Assembly: GCF_007489275.1 (NCBI RefSeq)
Contig: NZ_VLNR01000005.1
Coordinates: 1-64,000, forward strand
Direction: 5' to 3'
Source: Aquimarina algiphila
GTDB taxonomy: Bacteria > Bacteroidota > Bacteroidia > Flavobacteriales > Flavobacteriaceae
Length of the DNA stretch: 64,000 nucleotides
Shown here: positions 8,205 to 17,408 of the stretch, one piece after another
How positions within the stretch are numbered: position 1 is the first letter of the stretch
How the letters are laid out: every line of letters begins with the position of its first letter
Made by a program: the position numbers and the translations under genes
The notes under the pieces: generated by a model
What the model saw: only the letters and a program-made list of their open reading frames with translations
What the model was told of the DNA's origin: nothing
Database searches by the model: none

Positions 8205-8297
8205 ACATCACTAGCGCATTTAGTGATAATTTTTCTTTTTCATAGCAATTTTTTTCCCATCCTAAATACTTGTATTCAGGGTGGGTTTTGTTTTTTG
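8205..8297 (+). ncRNA. Candidate small non-coding RNA (promoter, hairpin, terminator)
   Basis: About five bases after the predicted -7 box comes a 7-bp hairpin, ATCACTA / TAGTGAT (8207-8227), then a pyrimidine-rich linker. A long, nearly perfect terminator hairpin follows (8256-8285) with a T-rich tail. There is no start codon or reading frame of note. The transcript would be about 90 nt. The unit could instead be two successive terminators for the grpE-dnaJ operon. Flavobacterial RNA families such as Flavo-1 exist, but I cannot match this to one by eye. Confidence 0.3.
8256..8296 (+). terminator. Strong intrinsic terminator
   Basis: The stem CCCATCCT-a-AATAC / GTATT-c-AGGGTGGG has a 2-base loop, one mismatch and one G-U pair, and is followed by TTTTGTTTTTTG. 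It ends either grpE-dnaJ read-through or the candidate small RNA. Confidence 0.8.
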
Positions 8298-8411
8298 TAT
8301 AATTTGATTTTAAAAATATATACTAATTAATATTTAACATAATTAGTATAAGTTTTCAAGTTTTCGTATCATTCAGCTTCTATAATAAACTACAATAATA
8401 TTTTACGGTCT

Positions 8412-9341
8412 ATGACTAATCTTTTAGAGGTACGGCAAGCCACAAAACGATTTGGAACTTTTACAGCATTAGAGGATGTATCAATTCAAGTGCCTAAAGG
8501 AAGTATCTTTGGATTACTTGGTCCCAATGGAGCTGGTAAGACCACACTAATACGAATTATTAATCAAATTACATTACCAGACGAAGGAAGTGTATACTTA
8601 GATAATGAATTGTTGAACCCCAAACATATTAAGGATATTGGATATCTACCCGAAGAACGGGGATTGTATAAATCTATGAAAGTAGGAGAGCAGGCATTAT
8701 ACCTCGCTCAATTAAAAGGGTTAAGTAAGACAGAAGCAAAAGAGCGCCTTAAGTTTTGGTTCGATAAATTTGAAATTACTCATTGGTGGAACAAGAAAAT
8801 TCAGGAGCTCTCTAAAGGGATGGCTCAAAAAGTACAATTTATTGTAACTATATTGCATAGACCTAAACTACTGATTTTTGATGAGCCTTTTAGCGGTTTT
8901 GATCCTATAAATGCAAATGTAATCAAAGATGAGATTTTACAGTTACGTGATGAGGGAGCCACTGTGATATTTTCTACACACCGAATGGAAAGCGTAGAAG
9001 AATTATGTGATCATATTGCTTTAATTAATAAATCAAAAAAAATCCTGGAAGGAGAAGTATCAGAGATTAAAAGAACTTATAAGTCTAATACCTTCGAGGT
9101 TGGTCTTCTAACAGATGATCATGATAAAATATATAATAACTTAAAAGAGAAATTTACTGTTACACCTGCTGATTTTAAAGTGATTGATGATCAATTGAAA
9201 ATGAAAATAACTTTGGATAATAATGCATCATCGAATGACTTACTTAGATATTTGTCAGAAAGAGGGCAGGTTATGAGGTTTAATGAAGTAATACCAGGAG
9301 TTAACGAGATATTTATTAAAACAATTACAGAGAATGAGTAA
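8412..9341 (+). CDS. ABC transporter ATP-binding protein (NatA-like)
   Basis: This is the cytosolic ATPase subunit of an ABC-2 type exporter. It has Walker A GPNGAGKT (37-44), the signature region ELSKGMAQK, Walker B LLIFDEPFSGFDP and the switch histidine in FSTHRM. A C-terminal extension of about 90 residues follows the ATPase core, as in NatA and other drug or sodium exporter subunits. The stop overlaps the permease start by 8 bp, so both are made from one transcript. The substrate cannot be read from the sequence. Confidence 0.92.
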   Translation: MTNLLEVRQATKRFGTFTALEDVSIQVPKGSIFGLLGPNGAGKTTLIRIINQITLPDEGSVYLDNELLNPKHIKDIGYLPEERGLYKSMKVGEQALYLAQLKGLSKTEAKERLKFWFDKFEITHWWNKKIQELSKGMAQKVQFIVTILHRPKLLIFDEPFSGFDPINANVIKDEILQLRDEGATVIFSTHRMESVEELCDHIALINKSKKILEGEVSEIKRTYKSNTFEVGLLTDDHDKIYNNLKEKFTVTPADFKVIDDQLKMKITLDNNASSNDLLRYLSERGQVMRFNEVIPGVNEIFIKTITENE

Positions 9342-10632
9342 CCTTAAGTTAATTATTAAAAGAGAATTTATAGCTCGGGTTCGCAATAGAACATTTATAG
9401 TGATGACGTTCTTAAGTCCATTGATCTTTGTAGGTATGATTTCATTAATTGCGTGGTTAACGACCTTAAATAATGATGAGATTCATAAAGTTGCATTTTT
9501 TGATGAAACTGGTTTATTTACTTTTGATTTTAAAGATTCTGATGAAATTGATTATATAGACTATAGTAGATTGCCTTTAAACGATGCAAAGGATTCTGTG
9601 GTGATTAAACAGTTGGATGGATTGCTATATATTCCTAAAAAGAACACAAATAAAGAACTTGCAACCTCAATTCAATTTTATGCAGATGAATCTCCTAATA
9701 TCTCAATTCTTAATAAAATTGAAAAAATAATAGGAAATAAACTAACTAATCAAAATTTTACAGAAAAAGGCCTTGATTTATCCATGATAGAAAAAGCTAA
9801 AGCCAAAGTAAATATCCAAATAGAGAATTTTTCTGGAGAGAAAACCTCTAAGATGTCTAGTTATGTAAAAATGGTTTTTGGCGGAGCGGCAGGATATTTT
9901 TTGATGATGTTTATCATTATTTATGGTAATATGGTTATGCGATCCGTAATAGAGGAAAAATCTAATCGTATTATAGAAATTATTATTTCTTCGGTAAAAC
10001 CTATACAATTAATGATGGGGAAAATATTAGGAACTTCTTTTGCTGGAATTCTTCAATTTTTGGTTTGGGTAATTTTGGGAGGAGTTTTATTAACAATAGC
10101 GACATCAGTTTTTGGTATAGATCCTCAGCCTGTAGGAATGGATGAATCATTGGCTTTACAAGAAGGAAATCATGAAGAAATACAATTGTTACTTCAGGAC
10201 ATTTTGAAACTTCCATTGGGAACTCTAATATTTTCGTTTTTCATCTATTTTATAGGGGGTTACTTTTTGTACAGTTCTATTTATGCGGCGATAGGTGCTG
10301 CAGTTGATAGTGAAACAGATTCTCAGCAATTTATGTTACCTATTATATTACCATTGATGTTAGGGATTTATGTAGGTTTCTTCTCTGTAATAGAAAATCC
10401 TCATGGTACGGTATCTACTGTGTTTTCTATGATCCCTTTGACCTCTCCTATAGTGATGCTGATGCGAATTCCTTTTGGAGTACCTTGGTGGGAAGTATTG
10501 ATCTCTATCTTTTTATTAATAGGAAGTATTATCTTTATCATATGGTTAGCAGGTAAAATATATAGAGTAGGAATACTTATGTATGGAAAAAAACCAAGCT
10601 ATAAAGAACTATTTAAATGGATAAAGTATTAA
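9334..10632 (+). CDS. ABC-2 type transporter permease (NatB-like)
   Basis: This is the membrane partner of the preceding ATPase (432 residues). A first hydrophobic helix at about 20-45 is followed by a large extracytoplasmic domain. A second cluster of about five helices (about residues 175-415) follows, with the ABC-2 hallmark MRSVIEEKSNRIIEIIISSVKP between the first two. This matches the NatB/DUF3526-type exporters common in Bacteroidota; substrates range from Na+ to lipids or drugs. The next gene (MscS) begins 4 bp after it, so the operon continues. Confidence 0.9.
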   Translation: MSNLKLIIKREFIARVRNRTFIVMTFLSPLIFVGMISLIAWLTTLNNDEIHKVAFFDETGLFTFDFKDSDEIDYIDYSRLPLNDAKDSVVIKQLDGLLYIPKKNTNKELATSIQFYADESPNISILNKIEKIIGNKLTNQNFTEKGLDLSMIEKAKAKVNIQIENFSGEKTSKMSSYVKMVFGGAAGYFLMMFIIIYGNMVMRSVIEEKSNRIIEIIISSVKPIQLMMGKILGTSFAGILQFLVWVILGGVLLTIATSVFGIDPQPVGMDESLALQEGNHEEIQLLLQDILKLPLGTLIFSFFIYFIGGYFLYSSIYAAIGAAVDSETDSQQFMLPIILPLMLGIYVGFFSVIENPHGTVSTVFSMIPLTSPIVMLMRIPFGVPWWEVLISIFLLIGSIIFIIWLAGKIYRVGILMYGKKPSYKELFKWIKY

Positions 10633-10636
10633 CCCT

Positions 10637-11524
10637 ATGATTCAGGAAGAACTTACAGAACAGGTAAAGGAAGTAATTCAAGAAAATATTTGGGGAACTA
10701 TACAGGATTTTTTGAGTTATGAAATTTTTTATTTTGGAAAAGATCATTCAATTAAATTAACTGTTGGATTATTACTTTTTGTTATTTTAATAATGGTTAT
10801 CACTTCTTTTTTACTTAAAATCTTTAAAAGAGTTGTAACCAAAAAACTTCGCAGAGAGGATAAACAAAAATTCGAATCCATATTCTCATTTTCAAAATAT
10901 TTTGTTTATCTGATCGTTATCTTTTTTACTTTAGACAGTATTGGTTTTAATATTACAGCGATATTTGCCGCTTCTGCTGCTTTATTAGTAGGTGTTGGAC
11001 TTGCATTACAAACTTTTATTCAAGATATATTGTCAGGTGTTTTTATTTTCATGGACCAAACCGTACATGTAGGCGATATTATAGAGTTAGATGGTAAAGT
11101 GGGAAGAGTAGAAGAAATTAAATTGCGAACTACCAGAGCAGTGACCATTGATAATAAAGTATTGATTATTCCTAATCATAAATACTTAACATCGGTGTTG
11201 TATAATTGGACTCAAAATGGTTCAGTTACAAGAGAGTCGGTTACCATTGGTGTGGCATATGGGAGTGATACCGAATTGGTTAAGGAGTTGCTTACTAAAG
11301 CAGCCCTGTCTAATTCAAACGTGTTAAAAGAACCACCACCATTAGTTTTATTTACTGATTTTGCAGATAGCTCATTAAATTTTAAATTAATTTTTACTAT
11401 TAATGATAGTTTCCAGGGAGCAATACCAAAAAGTGAAATTCGATTTGAAATAGATCGTCTATTTAGAGAACATAATATTAATATTCCTTTCCCACAACGT
11501 GAAATCACTATTGTAAAAGAATAA
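10637..11524 (+). CDS. MscS-family mechanosensitive ion channel
   Basis: This 295-residue inner-membrane channel would open on membrane tension and release solutes during hypo-osmotic shock. It has an N-terminal amphipathic stretch, then three hydrophobic helices. The last is a Gly/Ala-rich pore helix (AASAALLVGVGLALQTFIQDILSG, split here as AASAALLVGVGL and ALQTFIQD). The soluble beta domain follows with GDIIELDGKVGRVEEIKLRTT and IPNHKYL. The length fits the small MscS class. It is tightly packed behind the ABC exporter genes. Confidence 0.92.
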   Translation: MIQEELTEQVKEVIQENIWGTIQDFLSYEIFYFGKDHSIKLTVGLLLFVILIMVITSFLLKIFKRVVTKKLRREDKQKFESIFSFSKYFVYLIVIFFTLDSIGFNITAIFAASAALLVGVGLALQTFIQDILSGVFIFMDQTVHVGDIIELDGKVGRVEEIKLRTTRAVTIDNKVLIIPNHKYLTSVLYNWTQNGSVTRESVTIGVAYGSDTELVKELLTKAALSNSNVLKEPPPLVLFTDFADSSLNFKLIFTINDSFQGAIPKSEIRFEIDRLFREHNINIPFPQREITIVKE

Positions 11525-11562
11525 AAGAATATGGAAGTGCATATAACATACAACTCCCCAAG

Positions 11563-12462
11563 ATGATAAAAAACTCCCTGCTTGTAGCATGCATACTTCT
11601 ATATGCTTTTAGTAATCTAAAAGCGCAAGACACTGACTTGGTGAGATTTGAGTATGCTTATATTCCACAAGCAGAAAGTGATAATGTATATAGCAGAGTT
11701 AGGTTTTCTTTTAATTATCCTATAAAAATGGATGATAAAGGAACTTATTTGGTCATAAGTCCACAATACAGGTATAATAGTTTAAAGATAGATGACGGAT
11801 TGGTTATAGATGATAGAGGAGATTTTAATAATTTCCAAACTTTTGGACTAGAGCTTGGTTATACGTTTAAAATGAAAAATAACTGGCGCTTTGGAACTAA
11901 GGTAGGAGTAGGGATTTCATCTAATTTTGAAGGTTCTGGATTAGAAAGTGATGATTTCAGATATACAGGATCTCTATATTTTGTAAAAAGCTATAAAAAT
12001 AAAAATGCTCCTAAGACATCACGTTTGATATTAGGCCTGCGATATGCCACACCCGCAAGTATAAATTTTCCGTTACCGATTATTAATTATTTTAAAAGAT
12101 TTCATCCTAGTTGGTCATATTCGCTGGGTACACCTAAAACAAGTATTAAGTATTTTTTTAATGAGAAGAATACTTTACAAGCGTTTATTGGTCTTGATCG
12201 ATTTTATGGTAATTTGCAAAACAACAGAGCGTTTGTAGATCAAAATGGAGAAACAAAAGTGGCAGAAAACGCTTCTATGCTAAATATTATAGGAGCATTA
12301 GGATATCAATATTATTTTACGGAACACTTATTGTTCTATGCATATGGAGGATATACATTAAGTAATGAAATTCGCTTACGGGATGGGAATCAGGAAAATG
12401 TACTGAAGATTAATGATCAAAATACATTCTATTTCCGTAGCGGAATAAAACTAAAAATATAA
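11563..12462 (+). CDS. DUF6268-like outer-membrane beta-barrel protein
   Basis: The signal peptide (about residues 1-21, ending LKAQ) leads into alternating beta-strand sequence with many aromatic girdle residues. The protein ends in an amphipathic strand, FYFRSGIKLKI, typical of outer-membrane barrels. Segments such as FGLELGYTFKMKNNW and LNIIGALGYQYYFTEHLLFYAYGGYT fit a barrel of about 12 strands; DUF6268 is my best family match. Its stop shares a base with the start of the sigma-54-type regulator (TAATG), which suggests co-regulation. Confidence 0.7.
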   Translation: MIKNSLLVACILLYAFSNLKAQDTDLVRFEYAYIPQAESDNVYSRVRFSFNYPIKMDDKGTYLVISPQYRYNSLKIDDGLVIDDRGDFNNFQTFGLELGYTFKMKNNWRFGTKVGVGISSNFEGSGLESDDFRYTGSLYFVKSYKNKNAPKTSRLILGLRYATPASINFPLPIINYFKRFHPSWSYSLGTPKTSIKYFFNEKNTLQAFIGLDRFYGNLQNNRAFVDQNGETKVAENASMLNIIGALGYQYYFTEHLLFYAYGGYTLSNEIRLRDGNQENVLKINDQNTFYFRSGIKLKI

Positions 12463-13625
12463 TGGCAAAAATATTAGTAATTGAAGACGAAGCGGCGATC
12501 CGAAGAGTTCTTGTGAAAATCTTATCTGAAGAAAGTAGTAATTATGAAGTCTTTGAAGCCGAAGATGGGCTTGTTGGGATTGAAAAAATTAAAGCAGACG
12601 AGTACGATCTTGTACTTTGTGATATTAAAATGCCTAAAATGGATGGAGTAGAGGTATTAGAAGCTATAAAAAAGATAAAACCAGAAATTCCTATTGTTAT
12701 GATCTCTGGTCATGGTGATTTGGATACCGCTGTAAATACAATGCGTTTAGGCGCTTTTGATTATATTTCTAAACCACCAGACTTAAATCGTTTACTCAAT
12801 ACAGTACGTAATGCTTTGGATCGAAAAGAATTGGTCGTAGAAAATAAGATGCTTAAAAAGAAAGTTTCTAAAAACTACGAGATGATAGGTGAATCTCAAG
12901 CTATTTCTGATATAAAAAACATTATTGATAAGGTTGCTGCAACTGATGCTAGAGTATTAATTACCGGACCTAATGGTACAGGGAAAGAGTTGGTGGCACA
13001 TTGGATTCACCAAAAAAGTGAACGCTCAAAAGGACCAATGATAGAGGTGAATTGTGCTGCAATACCTGGTGAATTAATAGAAAGTGAACTTTTTGGTCAT
13101 GTAAAAGGAGCTTTTACTTCAGCAAATAAAGATCGTGCAGGTAAATTTGAAGCAGCCAATGGGGGAACAATATTTCTTGATGAAATAGGAGATATGAGCC
13201 TTTCTGCACAAGCAAAGGTATTAAGAGCTTTACAGGAGAATAAGATACAACGAGTAGGTAATGACAAAGATATTAAAGTCGATGTTAGAGTTGTTGCCGC
13301 AACAAATAAGGATTTAAAGAAAGAAATAGCTGATAATAAATTTAGAGAAGATTTATATCACAGACTTGCTGTAATTTTGGTAAGAGTACCTGCGCTAAAT
13401 GACAGAAGGGATGATATTCCTTTATTGGTAGAATATTTTACCAAGAAAATAGCACGAGAACAAGGGGCACCTGTTAAGAATTTTTCACCTAAAGCAATTA
13501 AGCAATTACAGCAATATGATTGGACAGGTAATATAAGGGAGTTACGAAATGTAATTGAACGCCTGATTATTCTTGGAGGTAATGAGGTGAGTGAGGAAGA
13601 TGTTAAACTTTTTGCGGCAAAGTAA
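12462..13625 (+). CDS. NtrC-like response regulator (receiver + AAA+), no DNA-binding domain
   Basis: The receiver domain (1-120) has acidic pair E8/D9, phospho-acceptor D54 and K104. The sigma-54 AAA+ ATPase domain (about 138-373) has Walker A GPNGTGKE (169-176), Walker B TIFLDE (236-241) and FREDLYHRL with the arginine fingers. The sigma-54 contact loop reads GAFTSA (216-221) where most activators have GAFTGA. The protein stops at 387 just after VIERLIILGGNEVSEEDV, where NtrC would continue into a Fis-type helix-turn-helix; no such domain is encoded downstream in any frame. It probably activates sigma-54 without sequence-specific binding, or has another role. No histidine kinase is adjacent. 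Confidence 0.9.
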   Translation: MAKILVIEDEAAIRRVLVKILSEESSNYEVFEAEDGLVGIEKIKADEYDLVLCDIKMPKMDGVEVLEAIKKIKPEIPIVMISGHGDLDTAVNTMRLGAFDYISKPPDLNRLLNTVRNALDRKELVVENKMLKKKVSKNYEMIGESQAISDIKNIIDKVAATDARVLITGPNGTGKELVAHWIHQKSERSKGPMIEVNCAAIPGELIESELFGHVKGAFTSANKDRAGKFEAANGGTIFLDEIGDMSLSAQAKVLRALQENKIQRVGNDKDIKVDVRVVAATNKDLKKEIADNKFREDLYHRLAVILVRVPALNDRRDDIPLLVEYFTKKIAREQGAPVKNFSPKAIKQLQQYDWTGNIRELRNVIERLIILGGNEVSEEDVKLFAAK

Positions 13626-13676
13626 GAAGTAATTAAAAACACGATCTTGCGACCAATACTCCATATGCCCTAAGAA

Positions 13677-14198
13677 ATGAAAAGAATTCTATGTTTGGTT
13701 TTAATGTCGTATATTATAAATACGGCTAATGCTCAGTATGATCCAGGAGCAACTAATTATGGCTTTATAGCAGCAAAAAGTTTTGCACTGGATAAAGAAA
13801 TAGCTTTAGGGGCTAGAGTAGAGTATGCGTTTAATTGTTATACTACTTTTATGGGAGAGTATAATCGTACGTTTGCTATAGGTGCTGATGAAGATTATGA
13901 AGGATTTAATGAATTAGCTTTTGGAGTAAATTTAATATTGTTTAACTGGTATCCTACAACTATAACTGCTGGTATGGGGTATGTTGGTAATGATTCGAGT
14001 GTTTTTGAAGAGATCGAAGATGAAGCTTTTTTGGGATTTAGAACAGGAAACTTTAATCATGGAGCACAAATAAAAATTAGAGCATTACATCAAGCAACCA
14101 GATATGTCCATATTTTTGCAGAATTAAATGTAAAGAGTTTAGGAAGAAGATATGACACCTTCCTGATAGGCTTTAGTTATGATTTTAATGCCAAATAG
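13677..14198 (+). CDS. Conserved small envelope beta-barrel-like protein
   Basis: The signal peptide ends around ANAQ (residue 20). The mature part (about 153 residues) is made of alternating hydrophobic and polar strands and ends with FLIGFSYDFNAK, a typical outer-membrane C-terminal strand. YGFIAAKSFALDKEIALGARVEYAF and GMGYVG fit a small 8-stranded barrel. I do not recognise the family. It follows the response regulator by about 50 bp on the same strand. Confidence 0.6.
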   Translation: MKRILCLVLMSYIINTANAQYDPGATNYGFIAAKSFALDKEIALGARVEYAFNCYTTFMGEYNRTFAIGADEDYEGFNELAFGVNLILFNWYPTTITAGMGYVGNDSSVFEEIEDEAFLGFRTGNFNHGAQIKIRALHQATRYVHIFAELNVKSLGRRYDTFLIGFSYDFNAK

Positions 14199-14290
14199 TT
14201 AGGAGTTTCAATAAAAAATAGATGTTGTTAAAATCGAAATATATGAGAGTTTAACATCAAAACAATTTTCTTACCCATAGAAAACTTTAG

Positions 14291-14298
14291 TATCTTTC
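14291..14298 (+). promoter_or_regulatory. Near-consensus -7 promoter element for ppk2
   Basis: TATCTTTC differs by one base from the TAnnTTTG element and lies 22 bp before the ppk2 start codon. Confidence 0.35.
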
Positions 14299-14320
14299 GG
14301 ATAATAACACAAATCATATC

Positions 14321-15199
14321 ATGAAGAAGATAAATCACGAAGATTTTAAAGTATCCCATCCTGTAAAACTGTCTAATATTCCTACCACTTTTGATCTTAA
14401 AGAAGATGAAAAGAAAATAGAAAAAGAACTTGAAGAAGTTCGCGAAAAACTAGGGAAGCTTCAGGATACATTATACGCTCATGGTAAATATGCAGTATTG
14501 GTCTGTCTTCAAGGTATGGATACTTCTGGGAAAGATAGTTTAATTAGAGAAGTTTTTAAAGATTTTAATACCCGTGGGATAATCGTACATAGTTTTAAGG
14601 TACCTACAGCGTTAGAGTTAGGTCATGACTATTTATGGAGACATTATATTGCTTTGCCACAGCGTGGTAAATTTGGGGTCTTTAACAGGACACACTATGA
14701 AAATGTCTTGGTTACTCGAGTACATCCAGAATATATAATGGGCGAAAATATACCCCATATTAATAGCGTTGAGGATATAACTGATGCTTTCTGGGATAAG
14801 CGTTTTGAACAAATACGAAATTTTGAGAAACATATTGCAGAAAATGGTACGTTGATTTATAAATTTTACTTACACCTATCCAAAGGAGAGCAAAAGAATA
14901 GACTACTACGCAGACTCGAAAAAAAAGAGAAAAATTGGAAATTTTCATCAGGAGATCTAAAAGAGCGTAAACTTTGGGATACGTATCAAGCTTGTTATCA
15001 AGAAGCAATAAATAGAACTTCTTTATCTCATGCTCCCTGGTATGTAATTCCGGCAGATGATAAGCCTGTAGCAAGGTATATTGTCGCTAAAACATTATAT
15101 GATACTTTAAAAGAGTATGATGATATACAGGAACCAGAATTAGATGATAAAACAAAAGCAAATTTAGGACTTTATAAAAAGCAATTAGAAAACGAATAA
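14321..15199 (+). CDS. ppk2: Polyphosphate kinase 2 family protein
   Basis: PPK2 enzymes transfer phosphate between polyphosphate and nucleotides, mostly forming NTP or NDP from polyphosphate. The 292-residue protein has one PPK2 domain: Walker A GMDTSGKD (65-72), the lid segment RGIIVHSFKVPTALELGHDYLWR, PQRGKFGVFNRTHYENVLVTRVHPE, and APWYVIPADDKPVARYIVAK near the end. The single-domain size and the LWRHY/FNRTHYE motifs fit the class I/III enzymes that use polyphosphate to phosphorylate ADP, GDP or AMP; the exact nucleotide cannot be read. It is cytosolic and probably serves energy storage and stress responses. Confidence 0.9.
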   Translation: MKKINHEDFKVSHPVKLSNIPTTFDLKEDEKKIEKELEEVREKLGKLQDTLYAHGKYAVLVCLQGMDTSGKDSLIREVFKDFNTRGIIVHSFKVPTALELGHDYLWRHYIALPQRGKFGVFNRTHYENVLVTRVHPEYIMGENIPHINSVEDITDAFWDKRFEQIRNFEKHIAENGTLIYKFYLHLSKGEQKNRLLRRLEKKEKNWKFSSGDLKERKLWDTYQACYQEAINRTSLSHAPWYVIPADDKPVARYIVAKTLYDTLKEYDDIQEPELDDKTKANLGLYKKQLENE

Positions 15200-15219
15200 A
15201 AGCCTGTAAAAAACACATT

Positions 15220-16608
15220 ATGTCAAGAATTATAATCCCAATCATATTTGCAATTGTATCATTAAGTAGCTTCGCTCAAAATGATGTAAAAGAAGATTCG
15301 ATCATATTAAAAAAGATATATGATACCTCATTACTCAATGGTAAGAGTTATTCATGGTTAGATTACTTGTCTAATCAGATAGGAGGAAGACTTTCAGGTT
15401 CTGTAAATGCACAATTGGCAGTAGAATGGGGAGAAAAAGAATTAAAAACACTTGGTATTGATAAGGTATGGTTACAATCGGTTATGGTTCCCAAGTGGAC
15501 TAGAGGAGTAACTGAATTTGCATACATAGAAACAGAACCAGGAGTGACAACCAATGTGCCAATTTGTGCCTTAGGAGGATCGGTGCCTACACCGATAGGA
15601 GGAATTAAAGCTTCGATTATAGAGGTAAAAGGATTAGAAGAGCTTTCTGCATTGGGAAAAGAGCAAATTGAAGGAAAATTGGTTTTTTATAATCGCCCTA
15701 TGCAAGCAGATTTAATAGAAACATTTAGAGCATATGGAGGTTGTGTAGATCAACGATATTCTGGAGCAGCAGAGGCAGCTAAGTATGGAGCAACAGGAGT
15801 TATTGTACGTTCGATGAATCTTAGATTAGACGATTTTCCTCATACAGGTGCAATGAGTTATGGAAATCTTAAAGATGCAGATAAAATTCCAGCGGTTGCA
15901 ATTAGTACAAATGGAGCGGATCTGTTAAGTTCTATGCTTAAACTCAACCCAAAGATTAAGTTTCATATTAATATGAACTGTCGTACCTGGAAAGATGTAA
16001 AGTCATATAATGTGATTGGAGAAATTATAGGAAGTGAATTTCCGAATGAATATATGGTAGTTGGCGGACATCTTGATTCCTGGGATCTTGGTGATGGCTC
16101 TCATGATGATGGTGCAGGGGTTGTACAATCTATGGAAGTATTGCGAATATTTAAAGAAATTGGATATAAACCAAAACGATCCATTCGTGTTGTTTTATTT
16201 ATGAATGAAGAAAATGGTTTGCGTGGAGGAAAAAAATATGCAGAAGTTGCTAAAAATAAGGGAGAAAACCATGTTTTTGCTTTAGAAAGCGATGCAGGAG
16301 GGTTTACACCAAGAGGTTTTTCTTTTGATTGTGATGATGCTAATTTTAATATGATTGAAGGCTGGAAACCTCTTTTTGAACCGTACTTAGTACACTATTT
16401 CGCCAAAGGTGGAAGTGGTGCAGATATAGGGCCTCTTAAAAAAGATGGAATTGTACTTGCAGGATTACGACCTGATTCACAACGTTACTTTGATTATCAC
16501 CATGCAAAGAATGATACTTTTGATGCAGTCAATAAAAGAGAACTAGAATTAGGAGCAGCAACAATGACGAGTCTTATGTACCTTTTTGATAAATATGGGG
16601 TGAAGTAG
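15220..16608 (+). CDS. M28-family zinc metallopeptidase with PA insert (carboxypeptidase Q-like)
   Basis: This is a secreted aminopeptidase/carboxypeptidase. A signal peptide (cleavage after FAQ20) precedes a catalytic core interrupted by a protease-associated domain (about 110-255). Zinc ligands typical of M28 are visible: H284 and D286 in GGHLDSWD, D297 in SHDDGAG, the catalytic EE pair at 330-331 (MNEENGLRGG), D358 in ESDAGG, and H427/H428 in YHHAKND. The 462 residues are full length. It is followed by an S51-family peptidase gene, and together these suggest a role in peptide degradation in the periplasm. Confidence 0.92.
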   Translation: MSRIIIPIIFAIVSLSSFAQNDVKEDSIILKKIYDTSLLNGKSYSWLDYLSNQIGGRLSGSVNAQLAVEWGEKELKTLGIDKVWLQSVMVPKWTRGVTEFAYIETEPGVTTNVPICALGGSVPTPIGGIKASIIEVKGLEELSALGKEQIEGKLVFYNRPMQADLIETFRAYGGCVDQRYSGAAEAAKYGATGVIVRSMNLRLDDFPHTGAMSYGNLKDADKIPAVAISTNGADLLSSMLKLNPKIKFHINMNCRTWKDVKSYNVIGEIIGSEFPNEYMVVGGHLDSWDLGDGSHDDGAGVVQSMEVLRIFKEIGYKPKRSIRVVLFMNEENGLRGGKKYAEVAKNKGENHVFALESDAGGFTPRGFSFDCDDANFNMIEGWKPLFEPYLVHYFAKGGSGADIGPLKKDGIVLAGLRPDSQRYFDYHHAKNDTFDAVNKRELELGAATMTSLMYLFDKYGVK

Positions 16609-16649
16609 TTTATGGTCAGTTTTTATATAAAAATAAAAACACGAAAATC

Positions 16650-17408
16650 ATGAGAATATTTTTGTTAATAGTATTGTTTTTTGTCTATAATATTACAACA
16701 GGTCAGGATATTAGTTCATCTGATAAAAAACTGTTTGTTTATGGAGGGCAGGTAAATAAAGAATTTATAAAATATACTGCACAGTTAACGGGTAAAAAAA
16801 GACCTAAGGTTTGTTTTTTACCTACTGCAACAGGAGATAATGAGAGGTATATGAATTTTTGGTATCAATTGTGTTCTGATCTTGATATAGAGCCACATGT
16901 ATTAAAAGTTTGGATTAATTCTTATCGCCAAAAAAAATCCTTCGAAGAAATCTTGTCCAGCATGGATGCAATTATTGTTGGAGGAGGAAATACGTTAAAT
17001 ATGCTAGCAATATGGAAAGCTCAAAAAATAGATTTAGCATTAGAAAAAGCATATGAAAAAGGAATTGTATTAGCGGGAGGTAGTGCGGGCTCTTTATGCT
17101 GGTTTAATGGTGGAACTACAGATTCAAGACCTAAAGAATTAAGTATTGTCAAAGGATTAAGCTTTCTTAATTATAGTCATTGTCCTCATTACAATTCTGA
17201 AGAATCCAGAAGACCATTATATCATGATAATATTTTAAAAGGAATTTTGAGTGACGGTTATGCTTGTGATGATAAGTCGGGAATTCTTTTTGTTAATGGA
17301 AAAGCAAAAAGTGCATTGTCCATTGATAACGAAAGTAATTCATATTATGTGTATAGAAAGGAAGGAAAGATTGTAGAGGAAAAAATTGATTCAGAAATTA
17401 TAAAATGA
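16650..17408 (+). CDS. S51-family peptidase E-like / cyanophycinase-like protein, secreted
   Basis: The protein has the class I glutamine-amidotransferase-like fold used by dipeptidase E (cleaves Asp-X dipeptides) and cyanophycinase. The nucleophile elbow GGSAGS (143-148) supplies S145. GGGNT (111-115) contributes to the oxyanion region, and HCPHY (176-180) carries candidate catalytic histidines. Unlike cytosolic PepE, it begins with a signal peptide (about residues 1-18, then GQDISSS). The 4-bp ATGA overlap with the next gene marks an operon. Confidence 0.85.
   Translation: MRIFLLIVLFFVYNITTGQDISSSDKKLFVYGGQVNKEFIKYTAQLTGKKRPKVCFLPTATGDNERYMNFWYQLCSDLDIEPHVLKVWINSYRQKKSFEEILSSMDAIIVGGGNTLNMLAIWKAQKIDLALEKAYEKGIVLAGGSAGSLCWFNGGTTDSRPKELSIVKGLSFLNYSHCPHYNSEESRRPLYHDNILKGILSDGYACDDKSGILFVNGKAKSALSIDNESNSYYVYRKEGKIVEEKIDSEIIK

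Noticed and set aside
11212-11553. Long antisense frame over the MscS gene
   Set aside because: The sense gene is clearly real and no promoter or homology supports the antisense frame.
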